The notes under the pieces were generated by a model that was given only the letters and a program-made list of their open reading frames with translations, had not been told where the DNA came from and searched no databases. Positions 17,995 to 29,273 of a stretch of 64,000 nt of DNA are shown in pieces; the first letter of the stretch is position 1, and every line of letters begins with the position of its first letter. The position numbers and the translations under genes were made by a program. Origin of the DNA: PALSA-660 sp036508875 (GTDB lineage: Bacteria; Actinomycetota; Coriobacteriia; Anaerosomatales; PALSA-660); the NCBI GenBank assembly GCA_036508875.1, contig DATCGP010000034.1:13316-77315 (forward strand), written 5' to 3'.

Positions 17995-19248
17995 CTATAC
18001 GAGCAGCGCGTCCATCTCGGCTTCCGTATGCGGTCCGACCACTGCGAGAGTGCGCGGCCCGCCCAGCGTGGCTATCACGACGCGGTGGACGTCGGCAAGA
18101 CTGACCGCCGCGTAGCGCTCCATCACCTCGTCGATAGACAACAGCTCCAGCGAGCCGACCTCAGCGCCGCCGAGGCGCATCATGCGCCGGTTCGTGTTCT
18201 CAAGGCCCAGCACGATGCTTCCCTCGACCGAGTCCTTGGCGCGCGCCAGCTCCTCGGCAGTGATCCCCGACTCGAGCACCTTGCCGACCTCCTCCGTGAT
18301 CAGGGTGATGACCTGCGCTGTGTTGTCGGGGCGAGTGCCGGCGTAGACGGTGAACCCGCCGGTCTCGGCGTGACGGCTCAGGTAGGACTGGACCGCGTAC
18401 GCGAGTCCGCGCTTGTCCCGGATCTCACGGAACAGCCGGGATGCCATGCTGCCGCCGAGGACCGCGTTGAGAAGGTCCATGGCGAACCTGTCCGGGTCGT
18501 CGGCGGCGAGCGCGAGGGTGCCCCAGCAGATGTGCGCCTGCTCGAGGTCCTTGTTCACCACGGCCAGGCGACGCTCGCCCTTCGGCGCGCTCAGCGCTCG
18601 TGTCGCACGCTCCCCCACCGGCAGCCCGCCGAGTGCCTCGGACGCCATGTTCACGACCGCGTCGTGCGACAGGTTGCCCGCAGCGGCGACGATGATGTCG
18701 CCGGTCCGGTAGTGGCGTGAGGTGTACGAACGAAGGTATGCGGGGGTGAAGGCCCCGACGGTCTCCCGCCGGCCGATGACCGGCAGTCCCAGCGGATGGC
18801 CCGCCAGAAGCGTCTCGGTGAACAGCTCGTCGGCCTTGTGGTCCGGAGTGTCCTCGATGCGCGAGATCTCCTCCAGGACGACCCCGCGCTCGGAGAGCGC
18901 TTCCGCCTCGCCGAAGGACGAGTTCACGACCATGTCCGCCAGGATCGAGAACGCCTCGGGGCCGTGATGGTCGACCGCTCGAGAGAAGTAGCAGGTCGCC
19001 TCCTCGCTGGTGAAGGCGTTGACCTCGGCGCCGAGACGGTCGAACGCCTCGGAGATCTCCGAGGTCGAGCGGGTCGGCGTGCCCTTGAACATCATGTGCT
19101 CGAGGAAGTGGGATATGCCCGCCTCAGCCGGCTCCTCGTCGCGACTGCCCGCCGCCACCCAGATGCCGACGGCCATCGAGCGGACAGAGGCGATCTTCTC
19201 GGTGATGACGGTGACGCCGTTCGCAAGCACGGTGCGTTCGTAGAACAC
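17995..19248 (-). CDS. M16 family zinc peptidase
   Basis: A 417-residue pitrilysin-family peptidase related to the mitochondrial processing peptidase beta subunit and to B. subtilis MlpA/YmxG. The inverted zinc motif HFLEH is at residues 47-51, with the downstream glutamates in the segment around 120-140. A second, inactive-type M16 half follows. It is cytoplasmic, with no signal peptide. The GTG start at 19248 is preceded by GAGGAAG. Placement directly after pnp and before dap genes is conserved in Gram-positives; the substrate is unknown. Confidence 0.9.
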   Translation of the reverse strand: MFYERTVLANGVTVITEKIASVRSMAVGIWVAAGSRDEEPAEAGISHFLEHMMFKGTPTRSTSEISEAFDRLGAEVNAFTSEEATCYFSRAVDHHGPEAFSILADMVVNSSFGEAEALSERGVVLEEISRIEDTPDHKADELFTETLLAGHPLGLPVIGRRETVGAFTPAYLRSYTSRHYRTGDIIVAAAGNLSHDAVVNMASEALGGLPVGERATRALSAPKGERRLAVVNKDLEQAHICWGTLALAADDPDRFAMDLLNAVLGGSMASRLFREIRDKRGLAYAVQSYLSRHAETGGFTVYAGTRPDNTAQVITLITEEVGKVLESGITAEELARAKDSVEGSIVLGLENTNRRMMRLGGAEVGSLELLSIDEVMERYAAVSLADVHRVVIATLGGPRTLAVVGPHTEAEMDALLV

Positions 19249-19384
19249 GGGCTTCCTCGTTTCTGACGTCGCGCATATGTGCGCGCATTGCTCAGGATAC
19301 GCGACGACCCGGCCCCGGGACGCCCCCGTTGAGGGGCCGTCACGCGAAGCCGGGTCGCGAGTTGCGTATCAGCGTGCTGTGGAC

Positions 19385-21574
19385 CTAGTGGTGGCGCCGG
19401 GCTCCGCCACGGTCGCCGCCACCGCTGTGCGGACGGTCGCCGCTGGGCCTGGGCCCGCGGTCGCCGCTCGGACGGGACGCGCCGGTCGAGGGAGGTGCGT
19501 CCGGCGGATCGATCCGGCCGAGCGACACCTTGCCCTTGTCGTCGAGGTCGATGATCTCGACTTCGATCTCGTCACCGATGGAGAGAACGTCCTCAACCTT
19601 GTCCACGCGGCCCTTGGCGACCCGCGAGATGTGCAGCAGGCCGTCCTTGCCCGGGAACAGCTCGACGAACGCGCCGAACGGCTGGATGGAGACGACACGG
19701 CCGTTGTACTTCTCGCCGATCTCCGGCTCCTTGATGATCATCCGGATGCGGGCGACAGCTTCCTCGCCGCCCTTGTCGCGGCTGGCGATGTAGACCGTGC
19801 CGTCGTCGTTGACGTCGATCTGCGCGCCGGTGGCCTCGATGATCGAGCGGATCATCTTGCCACCCGGGCCGATGATGTCACGGATCTTGTCGGTCGGGAT
19901 CTTGATGGTCAACACCCGCGGCGCGAACTCGTTGAGCTCGGCCCGCGGCTCGGAGATCGACTCCATCATTTTGCCGAGGATGAACGCGCGGCCTTCCTTG
20001 GCCTGCATGAGCGCCTTGCGCAGGATGTCGACGGAAAGTCCCTTGGCCTTGTTGTCCATCTGCATCGCCGTGATGCCGGCTGCGGTGCCCGCGACCTTGA
20101 AGTCCATGTCGCCGAGGAAGTCCTCGAGGCCTTGGATGTCGGTCAGGATGGCGACGTCATCGCCCTCCTTGATCAGTCCCATCGCGATGCCGGAGACCGG
20201 GGCCGCGATCGGCACGCCGGCGTCCATCAGCGCGAGGGTGGACCCGCAGACGGAAGCCATGGAGGAGGAGCCGTTGCTCTCCAGGACCTCGGACACGATG
20301 CGGATCGTGTAAGGGAAGTCCTCTTCGGCCGGGACGACCGGGAGCAGGGCGCGCTCAGCGAGCGCTCCGTGTCCGATGTCGCGGCGCTTCGGGCCACGCA
20401 TGAAGCCCGTCTCACCCGTGGAGAACGGAGGGAAGTTGTAGTGGTGGATGTAGCGCTTGCCCTCGGATACATCGATGGTGTCGACGCGCTGCCACTCGGA
20501 GAGCATCCCGAGCGTGAGCACGGACAGGACCTGCGTCTGGCCACGGGTGAACAGGCCTGAGCCGTGGCTGCGCGGCAGGTAGCCGGCTGTCGTCGTGATC
20601 TGGCGGACCTCGTCGAGCTTGCGGCCATCGGCGCGCTCGCCCTCCGTAAGGACCATCGCGCGCATCGTCTTCTTCTCAAGCTTCTTCAGGACCGCCTTGA
20701 TGTCCTTGCCGTCGGCCGCGAGCTGCTCCGGCGTGTATGTGGCGAGGATCTCGTCCTTGACCGTCTGGACGTCGGACATGCGCGAGTGCTTGTCGGCGTT
20801 GTGGAGGGCGGCCTTCATCTTGTCGGAGCCCGCGGCGAAGATCGCAGCCTGCAGCTCCGGATCGATGACGTGCATCGGGACGTCCATCGGGGTGATCTCG
20901 AGCTTGGCCAGGAAGCGGTCCTGCACCTCGCAGAAGGCGGCGATGGCGTCCTGCGCGAACATGAGCGCGGACAGCATGTCCTCCTCGGACACCTCGTGCG
21001 CCCCAGCCTCGAGCATGAACACCGCGTCCTTGGACCCGGCGACGACGAGGTCGAGGTCGGAGGCTTCGGCTTCCTCGAACGAGGGGTTCACGATGAACGC
21101 GCCGTCAGCGTCCCGGACGACGCGGACACCGGCCAGCGGCCCTTCGAACGGGATCCCGGAAGCCAGCAGTGCGCTGGACGCGCCCATGATCGAGATGACG
21201 TCGGGCTGGTTGACCTGGTCGGCCGAGAGCACCGTCGCGATGATCTGGACCTCGTTGCGGAAGCCGTCCGCGAACGACGAGCGGATCGGGCGGTCGATCA
21301 TACGGGCGGTGAGCGTCGCCTTCTCAGAAGGCCTGCTCTCACGCTTGATGAAGCCGCCGGGGAGCTTGCCCGCCGCGTACATCCGCTCCTCGAAATCGAC
21401 GGTGAGCGGGAAGAAATCGAGATCCTTGGGGAACTTCGATGCCGTGGCCGTGACCAGGACCATCGTGTCACCCTGACGCACCATGACGGCTCCGCCGGCC
21501 TGCTTGGCCAGTTCTCCCGTCTCGAGCGTGTAGGTCTTTCCGTACAGTTCGAACGATTCGGTTACCTTTCCCAT
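19385..21574 (-). CDS. pnp: Polyribonucleotide nucleotidyltransferase (PNPase)
   Basis: A 729-residue phosphorolytic 3'-5' exoribonuclease. The order is RNase PH domain 1, the alpha-helical linker, RNase PH domain 2 (with FTRGQTQVLSVLTLG and TGETGFMRGPKRRDIGHG), a KH domain (about 560-620, with IIGPGGKMIRSI) and an S1 domain (about 630-695, with GRVVSIQPFGAFVELFPGKDG). The tail is rich in Arg, Gly and Ser. The ATG at 21574 follows AGAGGAAGAGG. It lies 147 bases after rpsO across a strong hairpin. Confidence 0.97.
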   Translation of the reverse strand: MGKVTESFELYGKTYTLETGELAKQAGGAVMVRQGDTMVLVTATASKFPKDLDFFPLTVDFEERMYAAGKLPGGFIKRESRPSEKATLTARMIDRPIRSSFADGFRNEVQIIATVLSADQVNQPDVISIMGASSALLASGIPFEGPLAGVRVVRDADGAFIVNPSFEEAEASDLDLVVAGSKDAVFMLEAGAHEVSEEDMLSALMFAQDAIAAFCEVQDRFLAKLEITPMDVPMHVIDPELQAAIFAAGSDKMKAALHNADKHSRMSDVQTVKDEILATYTPEQLAADGKDIKAVLKKLEKKTMRAMVLTEGERADGRKLDEVRQITTTAGYLPRSHGSGLFTRGQTQVLSVLTLGMLSEWQRVDTIDVSEGKRYIHHYNFPPFSTGETGFMRGPKRRDIGHGALAERALLPVVPAEEDFPYTIRIVSEVLESNGSSSMASVCGSTLALMDAGVPIAAPVSGIAMGLIKEGDDVAILTDIQGLEDFLGDMDFKVAGTAAGITAMQMDNKAKGLSVDILRKALMQAKEGRAFILGKMMESISEPRAELNEFAPRVLTIKIPTDKIRDIIGPGGKMIRSIIEATGAQIDVNDDGTVYIASRDKGGEEAVARIRMIIKEPEIGEKYNGRVVSIQPFGAFVELFPGKDGLLHISRVAKGRVDKVEDVLSIGDEIEVEIIDLDDKGKVSLGRIDPPDAPPSTGASRPSGDRGPRPSGDRPHSGGGDRGGARRHH

Positions 21575-21666
21575 CCTCTTCCTCTTCTTCTTGGGTCACA
21601 GGGCCTCGTGCCCTTGCGACCGGTATGTGGGACCGCCTGCTCTTCAGGTGTCCCCCTCTTCATGCG

Positions 21667-21695
21667 CGGAAGCGAGGAGTATCTCCCCGCTTCCG
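21667..21695 (-). terminator. Hairpin between rpsO and pnp
   Basis: Outer arms CGGAAGCG and CGCTTCCG (8 bp) continue, after one mismatch, into GGAG/CTCC around a 3-base loop, giving twelve paired bases. No U-tract follows on the minus strand, so a double-strand RNase processing site or a partial attenuator is as likely as a terminator. In E. coli the corresponding gap holds a stem that RNase III cuts and PNPase uses for autoregulation. Confidence 0.6.
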
Positions 21696-21721
21696 TTGGA
21701 TCCTATTGATCTGCGTGCGCA

Positions 21722-21994
21722 TTAGACGCCGCGGATGCCCAACTTGGCGATGAGGGCGCGGTAGCGCTCCACGTCCGACTTCTTGAGGTAGTTCAGGAGG
21801 CGGCGACGCTGACCGACCATCTGGAGCAGCCCGCGACGCGTGTGGTGATCGTGCTTGTGGGTGCGGAGGTGCTCGGTGAGGTCGCGGATGCGCTGCGTGA
21901 GCAGAGCGACCTGCACTTCGGTGGAACCGGTGTCGGTGTCGTGCATCTTGTTGTCGGCCACGATCTCCGACTTGACGTCCTTGGAAAGCGGCAT
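21722..21994 (-). CDS. rpsO: 30S ribosomal protein S15
   Basis: A 90-residue primary rRNA-binding protein of the small subunit that contacts 16S helices 20-22 and a bridge to 23S rRNA. The diagnostic core GSTEVQVALLTQRIRDLTEHL, then HDHHTRRGLL and GQRRRLLNYLKK, is intact, and the length is the family norm. A promoter-like site lies about 110 bases upstream, with a small hairpin in the leader; S15 often represses its own mRNA, but that is not demonstrated here. Confidence 0.98.
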   Translation of the reverse strand: MPLSKDVKSEIVADNKMHDTDTGSTEVQVALLTQRIRDLTEHLRTHKHDHHTRRGLLQMVGQRRRLLNYLKKSDVERYRALIAKLGIRGV

Positions 21995-22044
21995 ACTGCT
22001 AGTCCACCCTTCAGATCCTGATCGTCGCCTCCGGCCGAGATGCG

Positions 22045-22064
22045 CGTCGGTGGGTGTTCCGACG
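22045..22064 (-). promoter_or_regulatory. Hairpin in the rpsO leader
   Basis: CGTCGG and CCGACG form a 6-bp stem with an 8-base loop in the untranslated leader, between the promoter and the S15 start codon. Position suits an S15-binding or translational-control element, which is inference. Confidence 0.3.
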
Positions 22065-22099
22065 GCTCAAAGCGCGGGGCCTGTCCGTGTAGCCGTGGA

Positions 22100-22128
22100 A
22101 TTGTAGCACGCACGGGCGCGCGTGTCGC
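22100..22128 (-). promoter_or_regulatory. rpsO promoter (sigma-70 type)
   Basis: Minus strand GCGACA (22123-22128), 17-base spacer, TACAAT (22100-22105), with TGC directly before the -10, an extended -10 arrangement. It lies about 106 bases before the rpsO start and 20 bases after the end of the broken channel gene. Confidence 0.6.
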
Positions 22129-22147
22129 CCCTTCGACCCGACGAGGC

Positions 22148-23231
22148 CTACAAAGAGCAGTCGAGGCCCTGGGGCATCGACTCGGACACCACGAACCCGC
22201 AGTCGCCGGGCGACACGAGCGTACCGTTGTTGGTGATCGTGACGACCCTGCGGCCCGCCTCGCTCCCCGCGCCGGTCTCCACTCCCGCCAGGAGTGCGTT
22301 GTGCGAGTCGAGCAGCGCGTGAGTCGCCTCCATGAGCGTCTTGCCGTGTGTCTCCTTCGGCATGCCGATCTTGTAGATCTCGGAGCCTTCGCCGAAGTTG
22401 AGGAGCTCTGAGATCAGGGAGGTCAGCCCATGGTTGAGCGCTGACTGCGCGAGCAGGTTGTCGGTCAGTTCGCTGATGCAGACCACCTCGTCCACGTGGG
22501 CGTGCGCCAAGTGCTTCTTGTTCTCGGGGTCGGATACCAGGACGCACGTGTAGACGTCCGGCTGCCGCGCCTCGATCGCCAGCGCGGTCAGGATCGCGAG
22601 GGAGTCGCTGACGGTGGGGTCTCCGCCGCTGCCCGTGACGATCGCCGTCGTCGCCTGCTCGACGCGCGCCTGGGTAAGGACGTCGTCCCAGGTCGGCGAT
22701 CCGGAGACGAACAGGGTGCCCGACTCCGGGTACGGGTGCTCGGGCAGGTCCGCGACGATCACGATGTCGAGGTCGCGCGATGCCTCGTCGGAAAGGAGCT
22801 GGTCGACGATGGCGCGCCCGTGCTCGTTCCAGTTGCAGATCAGGGCGTGACCCTTCACGTTCACCTTGTGCGTCCCCTTGTCCGTCGAGAGAGCGATGCG
22901 CACGAAGCACGCGGCGACGTCGGCCTGATGATCGATACGAAGATGACGCCCGAGATCAGCACCGCGATCGCTGCTCCGTAGCCGAGCGGAGTCACCGGGG
23001 GCTTCGCGACGTCGAAGCCGGACAGCGCGAGGATGAGGATGTCCTGGAGCGCCTCCACGTAGCTCGTGTATCCCGCGGTCCCTGGCGCGCTCTCGACGAG
23101 CCAGAACAGCACCGACATCGCGAAGACGAAGGCGAACACAGCCACGCGAGTATCTTCAGGGTCAGGCTCTCGCTGACGATCGAACGGACCGACCGGGCCG
23201 CGAGAACGATCCTGTTCCGCCTGCCTGACAT
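22148..23231 (-). pseudogene. Potassium-channel-like protein with RCK/TrkA-N domain, two frameshifts
   Basis: The coding signal for one ion-channel protein is spread over three frames. Bases 23231 to about 23148 encode a basic N-terminus ending SESLTLKILA. From about 23145 to 22928 another frame gives membrane helix 1 (VAVFAFVFAMSVLFWLVE), a pore segment (ALSGFDVAKPPVT) and helix 2 (AAIAVLISGVIFVSII). From about 22925 a third frame continues ADVAACFVRIALSTDKG and then a TrkA-N nucleotide-binding domain (GHALICNWNEHGRAIVDQL) and a C-terminal RCK-like part. One base is missing at each junction. Either a decayed gene or two sequencing errors. A canonical TVGYG filter is absent. Confidence 0.75.
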
Positions 23232-23331
23232 CCCCACTGCCCACCCCCCCGGTAAGCGTCCTTATGCGATGCCAATACGCGCTATACCCGCGAAAGGTGG
23301 CCGCGACGCGGCGCGAGGAAGGCTGCGGGGC

Positions 23332-24258
23332 TCAGAGCGAGTCGATCTCGATCGTTCTCGCTACGTCCTGCTCGATCGCCGCCGCCAGTTCGGCGCCGTC
23401 AGAGAACGCGCGTTGCTCCCGAAGCCGTTCGAGGAACTCGACCGTGAGTCCGCGGCCGTAAAGGTCGCCGGCGAAGCCGATGAGGTGGACCTCGAAGTCA
23501 TCGGTCGCACCGGGAAAGGTAGGCGGCGCTCCGATGGAGATCGCGGCGGGATAGGTGATGCCGCTGACATCGACCCGGCCTGCATAGACACCGTGCGCGG
23601 GGAGCGCAGCGTACGGGCTCACCGAGAGGTTGGCCGTGGCGAACCCGATCCCTTCTCCAGCGCCGCGGCCGTGGTGTACGGTGCCGCGGACGCGGTGGGG
23701 CCGTCCCAGCAGCGATGCGGCCGCGGAGACGTCTCCCGCCGCCACGAGCGCACGGATCCGGGTCGACGTGATCGGCGCTCCCCCTGCGTTGACGAGTTCG
23801 TGCGGTACCACGGTGAACCCTCTGTCCGACCCGTAGTGCACGAGCGCCACGACGTCACCCTCCGCGTGATGGCCGAAGCGGAAGTCGCAACCGACCAGGA
23901 CGCAGACCGGTTCCATCGCATCGAGGAGGACTTCGTCAAGGAATACCAGGGGCGGAGTCCTGGCGAGTTCGGGCGTGAAGGGCATGACCGCGATCGCGTC
24001 CGGGCCGAGATCACCAAGGAAGCTCAGCTTCTGGTCGAGGTCGAGAAGCTGCGGCGCCGCTGTAGCGGGTGCGACGATCTGGTCGGGATCGCGGTCGAAC
24101 GTGACCACGACCGAGGCGGCGTCGAGCGTTCGGGCGAGCGCGACCGCGTCTCGTACGAGTGCCTGGTGCCCGAGGTGGACGCCGTCGAACACGCCCAAGG
24201 CGGCGACTGCACGACCGAACGACGGCATTCCAGGCTGCCAGACGGCGATCCTCGTCAC
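23332..24258 (-). CDS. ribF: Bifunctional riboflavin kinase/FAD synthetase
   Basis: A 308-residue enzyme that makes FMN from riboflavin and FAD from FMN. The N-terminal adenylyltransferase has GVFDGVHLGHQ (residues 22-32) and the segment ITSTRIRALVAAGDV. The C-terminal kinase has GIGFATANL and HGVYAGRV. The GTG at 24258 overlaps the truB stop as GTGA; upstream open frame is truB read out of frame. It is the last gene of the nusA-infB operon, which is usual in Gram-positives. Confidence 0.95.
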   Translation of the reverse strand: MTRIAVWQPGMPSFGRAVAALGVFDGVHLGHQALVRDAVALARTLDAASVVVTFDRDPDQIVAPATAAPQLLDLDQKLSFLGDLGPDAIAVMPFTPELARTPPLVFLDEVLLDAMEPVCVLVGCDFRFGHHAEGDVVALVHYGSDRGFTVVPHELVNAGGAPITSTRIRALVAAGDVSAAASLLGRPHRVRGTVHHGRGAGEGIGFATANLSVSPYAALPAHGVYAGRVDVSGITYPAAISIGAPPTFPGATDDFEVHLIGFAGDLYGRGLTVEFLERLREQRAFSDGAELAAAIEQDVARTIEIDSL

Positions 24259-25172
24259 GCGGCAGCACCTCCCGGCAGGACGACCTCGGGTATGAGGCGG
24301 CCGCCCTTCGAGCGGTAGATCCCGGCGAGCGCGCCACCGGATGTGACCGAGACCGCCTGCCCCTCCGGCACAGCGATGTCCGTGGGCGCGTCGAAGGCAG
24401 CGCCGAAACGGATCGCATCGTGCGGCGCCCGGAGCGAGGAAAGGCCCAGAGCGAGCAGCGGATCGAAGAAGAGACCGGCGATCCGGCCCTCGGCGGCGGA
24501 GCCGGCCAGCTCGTCCAGCGTGTGCGCGTCGGTCAGCGTGAGGTGGCCGCTCGCGGTGCGGCGCAGGCCCGACAGATGGGCTGCGGTCCCGCACGCTCTG
24601 CCGATGTCGCGGGCGAGCGCCCGGACGTATGTGCCCTTCGAGACACTGAACGAGACGTCCCAGGACATGCGCGTCGGGTCGATCGAGAGGAGGGTGGCCT
24701 TGCTCACGTCGATCTCTCTGAGCTGCAGGTCGAGAGGCTTGCCCGCACGGGCCGCGCGGTGCGCGGTCTGGCCGTCGACCTTGATCGCGGAGTATGCGGG
24801 CGGCAGCTGGGAGGACTTGCCGACGTAGCTCGCGAGCACGCCACCGGCGTATGCCGGATCGAGTATCTCCGACGGGACGGGCGCTGTCCGGATGGTGGCG
24901 CCGTCGGCGTCGTCCGTGTCCGTCTCGCTTCCGAAGGAGATGGTCGCGAAGTAGTCCTTGCTCGCGGCGGTGAGGTACGGCGCGAGGCGGGTGTAGGCGC
25001 CGACCAAGACAACGAGCAGACCGGTAGCCATCGGGTCGAGAGTGCCGGCGTGACCGACCCTCCCCTCCCCGGTCGCGCGGCGAACGACCGCCACCACGTC
25101 ATGGCTGGTCATACCGGCCGGCTTGTCGATCGGAAGTATGCCGACGAGCGTGGTGGCGCCCCTTCGCGTCAC
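24255..25172 (-). CDS. truB: tRNA pseudouridine(55) synthase
   Basis: A 305-residue enzyme that makes the T-loop pseudouridine at tRNA position 55. The catalytic aspartate is D46 in GHAGTLDPMATG. Other family motifs are DKPAGMTSHDVV, YSAIKVDGQTAH and SKGTYVRALARDIG. The GTG start at 25172 overlaps the nrnA stop as GTGA, and its own stop overlaps ribF the same way, so three successive genes are chained by four-base overlaps. Confidence 0.96.
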   Translation of the reverse strand: MTRRGATTLVGILPIDKPAGMTSHDVVAVVRRATGEGRVGHAGTLDPMATGLLVVLVGAYTRLAPYLTAASKDYFATISFGSETDTDDADGATIRTAPVPSEILDPAYAGGVLASYVGKSSQLPPAYSAIKVDGQTAHRAARAGKPLDLQLREIDVSKATLLSIDPTRMSWDVSFSVSKGTYVRALARDIGRACGTAAHLSGLRRTASGHLTLTDAHTLDELAGSAAEGRIAGLFFDPLLALGLSSLRAPHDAIRFGAAFDAPTDIAVPEGQAVSVTSGGALAGIYRSKGGRLIPEVVLPGGAAA

Positions 25173-26149
25173 GACGACGCACCAGGCAGCTGCGCGAGCA
25201 CCGCCTCGATCGCGGATCCGAGCGGAAGCGGCGCAGCGGCTCCCGCTGCAGCGGTGTGGCCGCCGCCCCCGAACACGTGCGCGACCGCTGCCACGTCGAG
25301 CGTCGGGCACTTGGCGCGCAGCGAGACGTTCACCGCATCGTGCTGGACCTTGAAGAAGACGACCGCGTCGACCGATCCGATCTGGCGAAACACGTCGACG
25401 ATGTTCTCCGTGTCCTCGGCAAGGGCGCCGGTCTCGGTCAGGTCGTCGTCGTTCATCCACGAGTAGGCGATGCGGCCGCCGTTGGCGAGGGTGACGCGCG
25501 ACAGGACACGCCCCAGCAGGGCCAGCGAGGCCGCACTGCGGCTCTCGTAGATGCGGGTGTAGATCGAGCGTGCATCGGCGCCGGCCTCGATCATCGCAGC
25601 GGCGTCGCGCAGTGCGAGCGGCGTCGTGTTGCCATAGCTGAAACGGCCGGTGTCGGTGATCAGGCCCGCGTAGCAGGCGGAGGCGATAGCCGCGTCGGGA
25701 GTGACGCCCAGCACCCGGACCAGCCGCCACACGATCGATGAGGCCGAGGCCGCCGACGTGTCGACGAGATCCACTGCGCCGAACGATTCGTTGTCAGCGT
25801 GGTGGTCGATGACGACGATCGTGCGCGCGGCCCGTGCGAGACTCTCGGCCACTCCGAGACGGCTGAAGGACGGCGTGTCAAGCGCCACGAACACATCAGC
25901 AGGCTGGAGGTCGGCCGCAGGGCGGTACAGATCGAAACCTGTAAGGAACTCGTACGTCGACGGCGCCGAGTTGTGGTCCGCCAGCGTCGCCACCGCCTCG
26001 ACGCCAACGCTGCGCAGCGCCATCGTCAGGGCGAGTACCGAGCCGACCGCGTCACCGTCCGCGGTGACGTGGCCGCAAACAATCACACGGGACGCCCCGA
26101 GGAGCGCCGCCGCGGCCGCGGCCTCTGCGCTGGGCGACTCAGGACTCAT
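25169..26149 (-). CDS. nrnA: Bifunctional oligoribonuclease/PAP phosphatase NrnA
   Basis: A 326-residue DHH-DHHA1 phosphoesterase that degrades nano-RNA and, in family members, removes the 3' phosphate from pAp. Metal ligands are visible as GHVTADGDAVGS (H27, D31, D33), D91 and the DHH triad at 115-117; the DHHA1 domain ends with GGGGHTAAAGA. The ATG at 26149 overlaps the rbfA stop by eleven bases. The rbfA-nrnA-truB order is conserved in Gram-positives that lack Orn. Confidence 0.95.
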   Translation of the reverse strand: MSPESPSAEAAAAAALLGASRVIVCGHVTADGDAVGSVLALTMALRSVGVEAVATLADHNSAPSTYEFLTGFDLYRPAADLQPADVFVALDTPSFSRLGVAESLARAARTIVVIDHHADNESFGAVDLVDTSAASASSIVWRLVRVLGVTPDAAIASACYAGLITDTGRFSYGNTTPLALRDAAAMIEAGADARSIYTRIYESRSAASLALLGRVLSRVTLANGGRIAYSWMNDDDLTETGALAEDTENIVDVFRQIGSVDAVVFFKVQHDAVNVSLRAKCPTLDVAAVAHVFGGGGHTAAAGAAAPLPLGSAIEAVLAQLPGASS

Positions 26150-26537
26150 CCGCGTCGCTCTCGGCGGCAGGCTCGTCCGGACCTATGCGGCCAGACGCGC
26201 GCTCGCGCAGAATCGCGTCGTTGATGCGTGTCGCCTCGTCGATCGACGGGTCGATGCGGAAATGGAGCTCGGGCACGTAACGCAGCCGGATCGCCTCGCC
26301 CAGCATTGTCCGCAGACGACCCTTGGCCGCCTGCAACCCTGCCATGGCCTCGGCCACCCGCACCTCGTCGCCGTGGACGGTCACGAAGATGTTGGCGTGC
26401 GTCATGTCCGAGGACATATCGACGCCGGTCACCGTCACGAGGTCGAGGCGCGGGTCCGCACACTCCTCGAGCAGGAGCTGCGCGATGATCTCGCGCACCG
26501 TCTCCCCCATGGCGCGGGAACGCGGATACGTCTTCAT
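26139..26537 (-). CDS. rbfA: 30S ribosome-binding factor RbfA
   Basis: A 132-residue KH-type assembly factor that binds the immature 30S subunit and acts in 16S 5'-end maturation. The family pattern is clear: YPRSRAMGETVREIIAQLL, then VTVTGVDMSSDMTHANIFV, then RLRTMLGEAIRLRYVPELHF with DPSIDEATRIN. The acidic tail EPAAESDADES is a minor extension. It starts nine bases after infB and overlaps nrnA by eleven bases. Confidence 0.95.
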   Translation of the reverse strand: MKTYPRSRAMGETVREIIAQLLLEECADPRLDLVTVTGVDMSSDMTHANIFVTVHGDEVRVAEAMAGLQAAKGRLRTMLGEAIRLRYVPELHFRIDPSIDEATRINDAILRERASGRIGPDEPAAESDADES

Positions 26538-26546
26538 CAGCGGGCC

Positions 26547-28961
<2,415 letters not shown>

Positions 28962-29270
28962 TTACGCGTCACCGTCCTCGTTGGCGAGCGCGCCCTGGTG
29001 CCCCAGTACGCGCTCGAAATCCGCCCGCAGGCGGCCGATGTCATCCTCGCTGACGTTCGCTCGCAGAGCGCTCGCGATCTTGCGCTTGCGGATCGCCAGC
29101 TCGAAACACTCGAGCGTGGCGTGAACGTAGGCCCCGCGCCCGTTGGCCTTGCCGGTCTCATCGACCTCGACAGCGCCGTCAGGCGTACGGACGAAGCGCA
29201 CTATCTCGCGCTTGTCCTCGCTCTTCCCGCACCCTATGCAGGTGCGGATCGCAGGTTTCCGGGGCCGCAT
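28962..29270 (-). CDS. ylxR: YlxR family RNA-binding protein
   Basis: A 102-residue YlxR/DUF448 protein. The family motif RTCIGCGKSEDKREIVRFVR and the basic GRGAYVH turn that forms the putative RNA-binding cleft are present. In Clostridium and Bacillus the family has been linked to RNase P and to gene regulation. The tail is acidic (ANEDGDA). It sits three bases from the nusA stop and directly abuts infB, the standard nusA-ylxR-infB arrangement. Confidence 0.92.
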   Translation of the reverse strand: MRPRKPAIRTCIGCGKSEDKREIVRFVRTPDGAVEVDETGKANGRGAYVHATLECFELAIRKRKIASALRANVSEDDIGRLRADFERVLGHQGALANEDGDA

Positions 29271-29273
29271 AGG

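Noticed and set aside
19277..19384. An attachment site or repeat at the pnp-M16 junction
   Set aside because: The inverted repeats here are short and GC-rich, no matching copy was seen elsewhere in the window, and no integrase gene is nearby.
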